Assembly: GCF_964204645.1 (NCBI RefSeq)
Contig: NC_134028.1
Coordinates: 18,636,153-18,700,152 of the forward strand
Length of the DNA: 64,000 bases
Source of the DNA: Tubulanus polymorphus
Taxonomy: Eukaryota > Nemertea > Palaeonemertea > Tubulaniformes > Tubulanidae
Direction: 5' to 3'
The notes below the pieces were generated by a model. It saw only the letters and a list, made by a program, of their open reading frames with translations, was not told the DNA's origin and did not search any database. Made by a program: the position numbers and the translations under genes. Shown one piece after another: positions 9,243 to 18,977 of this stretch (position 1 is its first letter; each line of letters opens with the position of its first letter).

Positions 9243-10701
9243 GATGTAAAAGGTGGAGAAGATATTGGAATGGAAGGCACGGGAAATAATAATGAAGGAT
9301 ATATTGATAATGAACCACAACCTGATTTTAATGAAACTAATATTAATAATGATGAGGAATCAGCATATAATTCTAATTTAGCAGATAGTTGTTCTAAAGC
9401 CACATCAACAGAAGAACATGATAGAAGAACTATATCGAGAATACCTACTGAAAATTTAGACCCAGGTTTAGTAAAAAAAGGAATAGATTATAATGAATAT
9501 ATTTATAATTTCAAACCTGCATTTGAAAGATCTGGGTATAATATAAGTAATAGAGATGCTGAAGTGTTAGTAGAAAAATTAAAACTTTTTAAAGGTAAAT
9601 ATTATTATCGTTTGGATGGTGATTATTATATTGATATCACTAATCAAAAGACAAAACTAAATAAAATATTAGCGGAATCAACTTTGAGAAAATTAGAACC
9701 AGATAAAATTAAAAGAATAAGTATTAGTAATGAAATAACTGATGTTCCACAAGAAGAAAGAGATGATAATATAAGAGTATTTAGTGAAAGAATTGATGAC
9801 TTATTAAAAATAATCAATAAAAATTCAGAAACAGAAACAACTTCTGAACAGAATAAAACTTCCAAAACTAGTAAACTTAAATCAAATAAAGTTCCAATTG
9901 AAAAACTTTTACCGAATGGACTAATTGATGCAACAGATCAAGAATTAGAAGATTTAGATATATTTTCTGATAAAGCAATTAGAGAAATTGAAAGTATAAG
10001 ACTTGCATCTGATAAAATTGCGCATGATAAAAGTATAAGATATATTAAAATTAGAACTTTAGAAAAAGAATTAACTGATAAAAATAAAGAAATAGGACAA
10101 CTAAAATTAGATAGAGATAATAAAGTTATTGAAGAAATCGAATTTAAAAAAAGAAATGCATATTTAGAAAAAGAAAAAGATGAATATAACAAAGAATTAC
10201 AAAAAGAAGAAATTAAATTATTATTAAAATCATATGATTATAATATAAATAGATTAAAAGTTATTTTTAAAGATTTGTTGATTAAACCAGATTCTGAAAT
10301 ATCATTGAAAGATAGAATAAAAATTGTTATTTAAATTAGAAGGAATAACAATTCTTTCAATTCTAACATCTGTAACTATGGTATTTACAACAATAGGTTT
10401 AGCTATATCAAATGCTTTGAAATCTACTCCTACTCCCAATAAACCAGATAAACCCCCGAATGATAATAATTCTATACAAGATAAAGTTAAAGATGGTTTA
10501 AAGAAATTAGCAAAATATTTATGGGAACTATCTAAAAAATCTGCTGCAGCTTTACCAGGAATTATTGCATCAATTGTTGGTTTTATATTGAAATCTGCAG
10601 GAAACATTATTAACTTTGCTGCTGAACATATTATTTTATTTTTAATTACAGTTGTAAGTGCAATTATTTTTGGGTTAGTAAACATGATAAAAAATAAATG
10701 A
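9240..10701 (+). pseudogene. Acidic coiled-coil protein with C-terminal membrane region, one frameshift
   Basis: The first frame (9240-10334, 364 codons) has an acidic Asn-rich N-terminus (GGEDIGMEGTG), a folded middle and a long lysine/glutamate coiled coil (about residues 255-335). It is broken near 10320 by a 1-base change in an A-run. Reading continues in 10324-10701 with LEGITILSILTSV, a Pro-rich linker and hydrophobic helices (ALPGIIASIVGFILKSAG, HIILFLITVVSAIIFG). In copy 2 (32632-34249, minus) the same junction is read through in one frame (32632-33054), which shows that the two pieces are one gene of about 487 codons. The N-terminal GGEDIG and the C-terminus are conserved between copies, while the middle differs strongly. 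A membrane-tethered virion protein is the best guess. Confidence 0.72.
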
Positions 10702-10724
10702 TTAATTTTTTTGTTAAATAAATG
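10702..10724 (+). promoter_or_regulatory. T7 plus GTTAAATAAATG start motif of the capsid-like gene
   Basis: The gap between the stop of the previous gene and this ATG is TTAA, seven T, GT and TAAATAA. It is essentially the same sequence as the motif at 7420. Confidence 0.6.
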
Positions 10725-11968
10725 AGCGGGAGTTATATCAATCCTTCTAAGAATCATAGATATCTAATGCTATTAAAGCAGAAAGATTACATCATATAAT
10801 TACTCATAACCCTTCTAATATTAATCCCGATGAAACTTTATATGTTAGAATTCCTCGATTAACACAAAATACTTTTTATGTTCCAAATAGTATTTATTTA
10901 TCAGCCGATATAAAAGTAATCGGTAATAATAATAATTATGTTGTTGATAATGTTGGAAGATATTTGATTAAAAAATTAACGATAAAGATTGGTCCAGAAA
11001 CAGTTTTTTCATTAGATGATTATAATTTATTTATGCATTATAAAGATTTATGGTTAACTAAAGAAAATAGAAATAATATGATATTTCAAGGAATCCAATC
11101 AGAAAACCAAAATAAATTAAGATCTGAAGCTAATAATGCAATATTAACTAATTCTATAGATAAATTGATAAAAAGTATATATGGAAGCAAATATAAAATT
11201 CCATTAGACTTTGAATTGATAAATAACAATGCACCTTTATATAAATACGCAATTCAAGAAGATGTTATATTCGAAATAACATTTGCTCCTGTAAATGAAG
11301 TTGTATTATCTAGCGTTAATAAAGATATGAGTTATAAATTATCGAATATATGTTTAGAATATGATACGGTAACTGATGAAAATATTTCAAGTATAATTCA
11401 AACTAAATACAATCAAGGATTTTCATTATTATATGATTATATTGATAAATTTAAAACTGTAACTATTAATGCAAATGATGAAATAATTAATGAGAATATT
11501 AACTTCCCAAGAAGATCTATTAAAGGTATATTAATATTTTTTACCATTGCAACATATACTAATGGCGCAATAAATGTTGATGATCATTATAATCCTGAAA
11601 TAACAAAAGTAGAAATAACTATCGAAGGAATAGCAAATAAAATATTTTGTCAAGGAATAAGAATGATAGATCAATGGCCAGAAATTAGAAAACATTTTAT
11701 GAATGAAAAAGTAAAATCATCTGAAAATTGTAATATTAATCAAATTGATTATTATACCGGTAATAAATATGCATTATGGTTAGATTTTAGAACAACAGAG
11801 GATAATTCATTACATGGTTCTGGAAAAAAATTACAAAACACTAAAGATGGAATACAATTATTCATGACAAAGAATAAAGGAATCAAAAATTTTAAAATGC
11901 ACATTTATATTATATCTGACGCGCAATTAAATATTGTAAATTCTCAATTGAATAGTGTTATGTATTAA
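10722..11968 (+). pseudogene. Putative major capsid protein, one frameshift near the N-terminus
   Basis: The start motif sets the ATG at 10722. A small indel at about 10760 shifts the frame, and the rest (first in-frame Met at 10964) runs 334 codons to 11968. The copy-2 counterpart (31463-32640, minus) aligns throughout except for its tail. The sequence is beta-rich: it has ETLYVRIPRLTQ near the N-terminus, FEITFAPVNEVVLSSV in the middle, and ends YALWLDFRTTEDNSLHGSG...IYIISDAQLNIVNSQ. Size, beta content, single copy and position in the virion block fit a jelly-roll capsid protein. I recall related unannotated proteins in cnidarian and other invertebrate genomes. The capsid assignment is inference; structure prediction would decide it. 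Confidence 0.65.
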
Positions 11969-12000
11969 AATTTTAACTTTAATAAAAATTTATAGAATAA

Positions 12001-12095
12001 ATGGAAGGAGGTAAAGTATATAAACATATTCCATACATCGAAACACATGAAAATAATGATGGTTTATATTATGTAATACCTTGTAATATAGCTTT
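12001..12095 (+). pseudogene. Start of a further virion-block gene, truncated
   Basis: An ATG at 12001 preceded by AGAATAA opens a frame (EGGKVYKHIPYIETHENND...) in the same block and orientation. After about 31 codons it runs into the reversed integrase fragment near 12096. The rest is lost here and no counterpart of this start was found in copy 2. Function unknown. Confidence 0.4.
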
Positions 12096-12511
12096 GATAT
12101 CTTATCTGGAATAGCTTCTTTAAATATTGATTTAAAAGCATTTGTAACTTCTATTCCAGTTTTATTTTTGATTGGAATTGAGCATGCGTACCTACTGAAT
12201 ATGTCTATAACATTCAGTATCCAGAAATATCCTTTGTTGTGTTCTTCTAAGTTCTTCATGTCAATTAAATCAGCTTGCCATTGTTGATCGATATATGAAA
12301 CCATAACTTTTCTTGTTAAATAAGTTTTATCCATTTTCTTGTGAATTTGATACGTTGGTTGATTTTGTAACCATGATTTTAATTCACTATATTTTATATC
12401 ACCATTTTCATTATCAGATTTAATTTTATTCCATAATTCTGAAACGTTAGAATATGATACTTCACTTTCTGGATTGTAATATAAATCTCTTAAATATTGT
12501 TCTTTTTTCAT
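12096..12511 (-). pseudogene. Polinton-type RVE integrase, C-terminally truncated
   Basis: The frame starts at 12511 (KKEQYLRDLYYNP) and reads through the first catalytic Asp motif (WQADLIDM) and the beta-strand region GYFWILNVIDIFSRYA to PIKNKTGIEV. It parallels the copy-2 integrase (26827 onward) up to about 12100. It then diverges abruptly, before the second Asp and the Glu of the DDE triad. The remaining codons to 11990 are antisense to the convergent gene start at 12001. The fragment cannot be catalytic. It is the only replication or integration gene of copy 1 inside this window. Confidence 0.8.
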
Positions 12512-12517
12512 CTTCTT

Positions 12518-12856
12518 TTAATCCTTTATTAATAATTTAGAATTAGTTTCAATGACTTTATGATTTGACTTATTTTCTGGTATAATAGGTTTATTGTCAT
12601 TGGAATCATCTTTATCATCAGATTTGAATTTTGATTTATATATTACACCGAATAATATAATAACTGTTACTAATCCAATTGTAATATATAATTTATAATT
12701 ACTTCCAGCATTATTTGAATCAATATCAGGTGATTCGTTTATATCAGTTAATTTCTTTTTCTTAGCTTTTTTTAATTCTGAAGATCTTTTACCTAATTCT
12801 CTTGCCCATTTAATTTGTTTCTCGGATCTAGCCTTTTTCTTAACTCCATCACTCAT
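12518..12856 (-). CDS. Small basic single-pass membrane protein (112 aa)
   Basis: A strongly basic N-terminal half (KKKARSEKQIKWARELGKR, then KKAKKKK) is followed by one transmembrane helix (about residues 57-78, YITIGLVTVIILFGVIY) and an acidic Asp/Asn-rich tail. The start is preceded by AAAATAAATG on the minus strand, as for the other viral genes, and overlaps the end of the upstream gene by 8 bases. A basic head plus one TM suggests a small DNA- or core-binding virion membrane protein. This is inference. No counterpart is recognisable in copy 2. Confidence 0.62.
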   Translation of the reverse strand: MSDGVKKKARSEKQIKWARELGKRSSELKKAKKKKLTDINESPDIDSNNAGSNYKLYITIGLVTVIILFGVIYKSKFKSDDKDDSNDNKPIIPENKSNHKVIETNSKLLIKD

Positions 12857-13451
12857 TTATTTTAGTTAATTTTTGTTCTGATTCATTTTCGGTTTCACTG
12901 TTTGGTTGTAGTACATCTGTTTCGTTCTTACCTGATTTATATTCCATAGGTTTGATATTCGAAAATGTAATGACGCCAGTAGAAATTAATGTCATAACCG
13001 ATCCTAATTGAAATGAAGCATATCCAACCCATTTTTGTAATTCAGTCATAACTAAGTAGTCATTTTTCAAATCACTATATAATTTATTTTCATCATCAAT
13101 TGGTATTAACTGGTTACATAACTTAGAATAACATTTGACAATACCATCTGAAATAGAATCATTTATTCGGGCTAATCTTGCCTCTTCATAAATCTTAAAA
13201 TATTTTATTACTTTATCTGGTTTCATAGCATCTAATTCTTGAAAAGTAATAATTCTATTTAAAAACTCTTTAGTTTTTCCACCGGCAATCAATAGTTCTA
13301 GATGATGCTTACAATATAAATAGTATTCATAATCTATATTACAATTAACTTGAGCACAATTAGTTTCAACTGTATCTTTATTATCACTTATACCAAAATC
13401 ATCTAATGTTTTTTCAATATCAATACTATTCTTATTAGATTTCTTTGACAT
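12849..13451 (-). CDS. Unrecognised virion-block protein (200 aa)
   Basis: A Ser/Asn/Asp-rich N-terminus precedes a helical domain with NIDYEYYLYCKHHLELLIAGG, FQELDAMKPDKVIKYFKIY and LCNQLIPIDDENKLYSDLK. A short hydrophobic stretch near the end (SVMTLISTGVITFSNI, about residues 150-167) leads into an acidic tail. The start follows a T-rich run and TATAAATG on the minus strand. It overlaps the next gene by 8 bases, consistent with a two-gene unit transcribed toward the integrase fragment. I cannot name the family. It probably belongs to the same viral gene set. Confidence 0.6.
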   Translation of the reverse strand: MSKKSNKNSIDIEKTLDDFGISDNKDTVETNCAQVNCNIDYEYYLYCKHHLELLIAGGKTKEFLNRIITFQELDAMKPDKVIKYFKIYEEARLARINDSISDGIVKCYSKLCNQLIPIDDENKLYSDLKNDYLVMTELQKWVGYASFQLGSVMTLISTGVITFSNIKPMEYKSGKNETDVLQPNSETENESEQKLTKINE

Positions 13452-13861
13452 TTATATTAGAGAAAAAAAGCAAAAAAAATATTATAAGTATTCTTCAAAT
13501 GATACTAGCTAGTTAAAGCTAAAGAATTCTAGTATTGACTACTGATACTAGCTATTTGAATTTAAAGAATTTCTATTTGAATCTATTCAAAATATAAAGT
13601 ATTCTCTTTTTGAAAAGAAAATATTAAAAATATAATAGAATTCATTAGCAGTTGAAGTTATTGTTTTTTTATTATATTTTATTTAAATTAGGATTTAATA
13701 TCTCACTACTATTGTCTATCTATTAGGAGCAGTAATTATAACTGTCCAGATAAGTCATTTCGGATCCTCGATAATAAATCCTCAAACTGAAAATAAATTC
13801 AAAGAAACGACTGGCGGAATTACTATTTCATAAACACATGTATTTATTATACAAATTTTAG
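13452..13861. other. AT-rich spacer at the right side of Polinton-like copy 1
   Basis: No reading frame of note. An imperfect ~45-bp duplication containing GATACTAGCTA occurs at about 13500 and 13547. Base composition changes to more balanced sequence near 13750-13800, so the element edge probably lies in this stretch. I found no match to the copy-2 terminal repeat. Confidence 0.35.
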
Positions 13862-14068
13862 CGATCGATAATAGAACAATGGAGAACAATAGAAAAGCGG
13901 TCCAATCGGACCGGTTATTGCGCAATACACAGTTAACAGTAAACAATCAATACAGAACAACCGCCGCCATTAACAACGATCAATAATAGAACAATGGAGA
14001 ACAATAGAAAAGCGGTTCAATCGGACCGGTTATTGCGCAATACTTAGTTAACAGTAATCAATACAATA
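13862..14068. repeat. Tandem repeat, 115-bp period, about 1.8 copies
   Basis: Unit one starts at 13862 (CGATCGATAATAGAAC) and unit two at 13977 (CGATCAATAATAGAAC). They differ by a handful of bases. Each unit contains the self-complementary stretch CGGTCCAATCGGACCG or its variant, able to form a hairpin, flanked by GGAGAACAATAG. Confidence 0.75.
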
Positions 14069-14131
14069 TTAAAACAGATATATACAATCGAGATTATATT
14101 TTTTGATATCTAAGACCTTCAGTGTTATAAT

Positions 14132-14599
14132 TTATAATTTTGTCCAGAATTCTTTAATTACTGGATTGTTTCCAATCATTTCTTCAATTTCTGGTAAATA
14201 TCTGACTACTTCACTAACTGCTAATCCTAATATTTTGAATTTTTCATATTTTATTAATCTACCTACTCTTCTCAGTTTTCTTTCAAAACCGGCACTGATA
14301 TATCCACTCATTTTCTTAGTTTTCGATTCTTTGAGTCCCAACAGCAATTTAAGTCGCGTTGCTGGTAATTTTGGTAATTGTAGTTCGCGCGGTAATTGTT
14401 TATTATGTATAACATCACTCAGAATTTTCACCATTTCTTGATGATAGTCCAAATGTTCTTGTAATTTTTGTGAAGTTTGTTCGTCACTTACGAGAGTTTT
14501 ATCCTCCATTTCTATTGATTCCTGTGTTTCACTATCCGTCGTTTCTGGTTCCTCATCCGTTGGTTGGCTTGGAATTTCTGGTTGATCTCTGTATTCCAT
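14132..14599 (-). CDS. Orphan ORF, 155 aa, unrecognised
   Basis: The product has an acidic Pro/Glu/Thr-rich N-terminus (about residues 1-50), a helical middle (KLQEHLDYHQEMVKILSD) and a basic, Leu-rich C-terminal domain (LPKLPATRLKLLLGLKESK, FERKLRRVGRLIKYEKF). Codon use is less AT-biased than in the neighbouring viral genes, and the start lacks the TAAATG motif. It may be a retroelement or host-derived fragment. No function is assigned. It is possibly complete, since it begins at a Met after non-coding sequence and ends at a stop. Confidence 0.35.
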   Translation of the reverse strand: MEYRDQPEIPSQPTDEEPETTDSETQESIEMEDKTLVSDEQTSQKLQEHLDYHQEMVKILSDVIHNKQLPRELQLPKLPATRLKLLLGLKESKTKKMSGYISAGFERKLRRVGRLIKYEKFKILGLAVSEVVRYLPEIEEMIGNNPVIKEFWTKL

Positions 14600-14946
14600 T
14601 TTAATCTAAAAGATGTCGTGAAAATGAATTACTGTCCTTAAATATGTTTAAAGGTTTCCCTACTTAATAATAACTACAAAAACGGTACTTACATTTAGAT
14701 TTAGAACTGTAAACTGTGTTTTGAGAGAGAATATCCAATGCCTACTATGTATGTGAAAGTTGATTTCTAACTGCCGACGTGGCGCACGTTCGACAAAACT
14801 AATTATTTCTGCACAGATGTTCTTTGTGATGAAGTTAATTAATTCTTTAGAATTGAAAACAAGATATATTTGGCAACATATGTTTTAGCAGTAAGCAAAA
14901 GCTATGTATTATAGACATACAAAGCTCAAATAGAATTGCCAGCTTT
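14600..14946. other. Spacer, nothing recognised
   Basis: No coding or repeat structure seen between the orphan ORF and the HNH gene. Confidence 0.3.
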
Positions 14947-15545
14947 CTAACCACTGATTACAACCTCAGAATGCGGTTGATTCTGTGAAATACTATTCCA
15001 TAATTCAACAAATGTCTTTGCTTTATCCAGTTGATCTAAATATAACTGTAAATCTAGTTTATTAGATTTAATTATGTTTTCCTTCTTTTCTAAAGGTCTT
15101 AGATTCTTCCAATTCCAAATAAGTTTTTTATTGTATTCATCATTCATGTCAAATTTAGAAATCGGCAACACGTGATCAATATGAAAGTATTCACCATAAT
15201 TATCTATATTCATTTTATCATCGAATTGATATATTATCCATGATTTGAGAAATTCATCTGAACAACCCAACAAACTAGATAATGTTTCTGAATGTGTTTC
15301 TTTGTTGAATAATTGTGTTAGTCTAGATCTTAAACATTGTTTCAATCTAAAATTAAGATCTGTTTTATATCTTTCTCTCATATATTCTGCCATATAATAA
15401 TTATAATGTTCTATATTATCTTCTCGATATTGTTTGGTATATAGTTTAGTACAAGTTTTACAGCAATATTGAAAACCATCTTTGCTAATCTTACGCTTAC
15501 TAAATTCTGTTAAAGCTAATTTATCTAATTCACATTTAGAACACT
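14947..15545 (-). pseudogene. HNH endonuclease with zinc ribbon, 5' end missing
   Basis: The frame is open from the junction at about 15545 to the stop at 14947. It begins with a CSKC pair at 15543-15532, followed by a CCKTC group, which together look like a treble-clef or ribbon zinc site. It then has a helical linker (MRERYKTDLNFRLKQCLRSRL) and the HNH core: FHIDHVLPISKFD with the catalytic His region, then NWKNLRPLEKKEN. This architecture is known from large DNA viruses, phages and mobile elements. AT-rich codon use matches the Polinton-like genes, so it may derive from that element or a related virus. The N-terminus is missing because envelope-type sequence replaces it at 15546. The Met at 15393 is internal and not the start. 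Confidence 0.72.
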
Positions 15546-17740
15546 TCTACGAGTTACCGATCCCTACAATTAAGAAATACGTTCCGATCTCTAGATGCAC
15601 CAATACTTCCGCGGCTTGCGAAATATTCAATAAGGCTATAGATACAATTGATACTGAACGAGCTCGATGTTTGAACTATATCGGTGACTTAGTCAAAACT
15701 GTTCACAAGCTGGTTCCCCATTCAGAGCAACCAACCAAAGGCAGCCGTTCTAAACGTGGACTTCTTAATTTTATCGGTGACATTTCTAAAACGCTTTTTG
15801 GCACAGCAACTTCAGACGATTTAAATAGGGTAGTAGCGAAAGTTAATTCCATCGTGTCAAAAGTTAACAGGCAACATGATGCGGTCGAACATTGGCAGGG
15901 ACACATGGCATCATACATTGTAAGTGTCAATAAACGTCTAACTAATGCTATGTCGGCCATCAAAACAAACAATCATATGATACAACAGGTGCAGAATGAA
16001 GTAGAATCAATCTATAATATGGAAATGACTAGTTCACAAATGTATAGTCTTCTGTTCACTACTCTAAGTAATTCACATCTTATCACGACATCTATAAATC
16101 AGTTTCATGAAGGTATTCGCCAATTGGTTTCTGGAAAGATTCCACCGAGTCTAATCTCACCACATGTCTTGAAAGGGACTATAAATCATGTTCAAAAACT
16201 CGTAGCTTCTTATGGTAAGATGCATGTTGCCATTACGGACGTACACTATTATTTCCCGGAAGCTTCATTCTTTTACACTAGACGACAGGATAGCAATTTC
16301 TTAACTATTAAGTTGCCTCTTTCATACTTTCGGTACCCTTTACAATTATTTCAAATTCAAACATTTCCCGTGCCTATCAACAGCACGTCGAATTACGGCA
16401 CTAAATTAGTAAGCCATGCTGATGACCTGGCGCTTTCGAATGATTACTCTTATTATGCCCTCTTAACTACAAGCGAACTACTTTCTTGTGAAGCCACCAG
16501 TACTAAGGTGTCACACTAGTGTTCCTGTTAAGCCGGCCACAGCAGGATCTTGTGAATATGCTGTATTCGCAGACGATAAGATAATGGTGGAAAAGTTGTG
16601 CAATTTCAACGTTTTACCCAATGCCATTTATTCAAATATTCGGCCATTAGAATCATCCGCCATATTAATTACACGGGTATCGCATATCAATCGACTATGT
16701 AAAAACAAGAAAAAGCACATTATTGGATGTGACTTCTGTGAATTAAGGGTGCCTTGTGGGTGCGCCGTTACCACGGAACGTCTTGTCATTCCACCGCGTA
16801 TGTCAAGTTGCAATGGTTCCTCGACCGAACCACAGATACTTCACCCCGTCAATTTAGCGTTGATACAAGAATTTTTTACAACCGGTACTCATTCAACAAT
16901 ATTTGGTGGAACCACCTTTTCGAAACCCATAGATATGAAGTTACCAAACCTTAACATCTTCAATCATCGATTTTCTCATATTCTTGGTACAGATGACAAA
17001 ATCGCTATGAATTTGAAAGTATTGGCTAATGCAACTCGCCATGACCAATCGGTGTATCATTCACTGACAGAAGGCCTGCTGGACGGGGCTATTGCATTGC
17101 CGGCTCAATGGCCCACGTCATTAAGTGATATCATTGGATTGGCAGCGCTTCCGTTGTCCAGTGTTGTTTCCATTGTTTTATTCATTACTTGCAAAAAGCT
17201 ACGCACGCACAAAAAGCTATTGCCACCGCACCACCGACGACGACTCCCATTAATTACTTAGGTATTAGCTCTTTGGAAATATTATTATATACCACCATCC
17301 TTTTACAGGTTATCATATTACTGTATTGCTTTTTCAAAAAAGCATTACGTCGTGGAAATGAGACTCGTATTCTTTTGGAGGTTACTTGTGGTTCTCATAG
17401 TGTTATAGTGCCACTTATGACACTATCTATGTGTCCGTCGCATTGGCACATCATACCACCCTTAAGGATATCAAATCTACAGATTATGGGGTGTTGGATG
17501 CCTGAATTACATATTGATATTGCTGACATAGCGGTTATAAGTCGTTCCAATAATAAGGCTATGGTCATACCTAAATATTTCAAACTATCTATACATCAAG
17601 CGTTCATATTAAAGAAAATATTACGTCACCCGTTTGCCACGAATGTGATTATTGAGCACCAAAAACGTGTAACTCCATTGCTTACTGTACCACAGATGGA
17701 CCATCCTCCATCATACCCAGGCCTACCTGCCTCGGTATAA
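15546..17740 (+). pseudogene. Baculovirus F-like envelope (env) gene, broken
   Basis: Three overlapping frames (15546-16519, 16488-17261, 17189-17740) together carry one envelope-type protein, so at least two frameshifts are present. The N-terminus, including any signal peptide, is lost at the junction with the HNH gene. The first frame shows a furin-type site (SRSKRG) followed by a glycine/hydrophobic fusion-peptide-like segment and LFGTATSDD, typical of Baculo_F (PF12259) proteins of baculoviruses and errantivirus-like retroelements. The second has Cys-rich motifs (CDFCELRVPCGC) and a membrane segment (GLAALPLSSVVSIVLFITC). The third begins with another hydrophobic helix (LLYTTILLQVIILLYCFF). 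No gag-pol is attached upstream. The gene is non-functional as it stands. Confidence 0.78.
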
Positions 17741-17840
17741 ATTAAGCTGTCGATGTATCCTTATTCTTGTATATACACTAAATTACTGTTATTCTATTAT
17801 GTATGTAATATAGACTTTTCAGGAGAAAAGTTTTTTTTAG

Positions 17841-17849
17841 GCGAGGGGG
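17841..17849 (+). promoter_or_regulatory. Polypurine tract of the env-bearing retroelement
   Basis: GCGAGGGGG immediately before TGTATCATGC, the expected PPT-LTR arrangement downstream of an env gene. Confidence 0.6.
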
Positions 17850-18330
17850 TGTATCATGCGGTACTTTACACAGCCATACTTTATATCTATTTAGTCTGAT
17901 TTTGGCTTATAATGTTATGTATTTAAAATAATGAAATGTCTTAATTTGTCATAGTTAATGTTATATCATAAACATATATTCCATATATTGTATCTATAAA
18001 CTTAGTAACAGTTTTGTGTCAAACATTAATTAGCACCTGCAATTACTATAATCCCACAAACCTGTGTTGCAAATTGGTGTCTGACACTCAACAATTTAAG
18101 AGTAGTTATTCTCATGTTATATTAATGCCAACATGTCTAAACTGTGAGATACATGTCTAGCAAGTATTGTTTATTTAGTAACTATGGATAATCAACTATC
18201 AAACTTATGTCTTAGCTAGTTCTCAGCAGATGGGTATAAATACCCATGGAATGGAACTGCAGTCATTCTATTCTGCTGACAATATACTACATGAACGAGA
18301 CCTCTGAGTTGCTCTTTATTTAATTCAAGG
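17850..18330 (+). repeat. Putative 3' LTR of the env-bearing retroelement
   Basis: Starts TGTATCATGC after the polypurine tract. It contains a TATA-like box at about 18234 (GGGTATAAATACCC) about 30 bp before the likely transcript start. The right end is uncertain: TTTAATTCA at 18326 would give a CA terminus. No second LTR copy is in the window except the 66-bp segment at 18565-18630. Confidence 0.45.
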
Positions 18331-18630
18331 TAAGCCATTTTTATGTCATGTGACCTGAACTCTGGAGATTGTATTAGAGGCATGTTTTGGAGAAATAATC
18401 ATTTAATATATTTCTTCAAATGTGCTTTTGATGTATTATACAGAGTCAGATCTATTAGTGGTTAAATCTAGCTATTGCTTGTAATAAAATATCATATTTT
18501 AAGCGTCAAATACTATTGCTTTTATAAATATTAAAATATGTAACTTGTAATTATTATAATATTGATTCTATTCTGCTGACAATATACTACATGAACGAGA
18601 CCTCTGAGTTGCTCTTTATTTAATTCAAGG
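18265..18630 (+). repeat. Perfect 66-bp direct repeat, 300 bp apart
   Basis: Positions 18265-18330 and 18565-18630 are identical base for base. The first copy is followed by GTAAGCC, a good splice donor, and the second by ACCGAG. The segment lies just downstream of the TATA box in the putative LTR, so it corresponds to the first transcribed bases. Confidence 0.85.
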
Positions 18631-18977
18631 ACCGAGAAAACAACGGCATCATACGAGTAATACGGCTGGGCGAAGTTCACTCTCCTGTTATCGTCTTATT
18701 CTTGGTAGCTGGTTGAACCCCCATTGTCCGCAATTGATACGATAAGCCCACCTCCTAGAGCGGACAGGACCTCCGCTGACCTCAACGATATAACTACAGT
18801 CGTTTGTAATGAGTATTAATGATTATTTTTGGCGTCGAGAATGAACATATACAAAACTGGCACTTGCTGTCCGGGAACGAACATATTATATAACATACAA
18901 ATATACATTATATAACATACAAATAAACTTGGTGTCCGGAACATACGACAATCTGCTGCCCGGAAAAACATATTTAC
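18631..18977. other. Spacer with a short AT tandem repeat
   Basis: No gene seen. A ~22-bp unit (TTATATAACATACAAATA core) is repeated twice at about 18887-18925. CCGGAACATACGACAAT at about 18937 recurs near 21991, so both sites may be remnants of one dispersed repeat. Confidence 0.3.

Larger units (their letters stand above)
6080..13451. mobile_element. Polinton/Maverick-like viral element, copy 1 (incomplete)
   Basis: A compact, very AT-rich block of genes: eight on the plus strand (6081 to about 12095) converging on three on the minus strand (13451 to about 12096). Copy 2 (23941-38120) repeats the same genes and adds a DNA polymerase B exonuclease domain, a chromodomain integrase and a packaging ATPase, which together define Polinton/Maverick-type elements. 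Here the left end is cut by the BEL insertion. The polymerase and ATPase are not in view, and the integrase is truncated at a rearrangement near 12096. No terminal inverted repeat was recognised on the right, where AT-rich sequence continues to about 13800. Several genes are intact, so this copy is younger than copy 2. Confidence 0.8.

Noticed and set aside
9221..10192. Minus-strand frames within 9221-10192 (60-84 codons)
   Set aside because: Antisense shadows of the coiled-coil gene, caused by AT-rich codon use.
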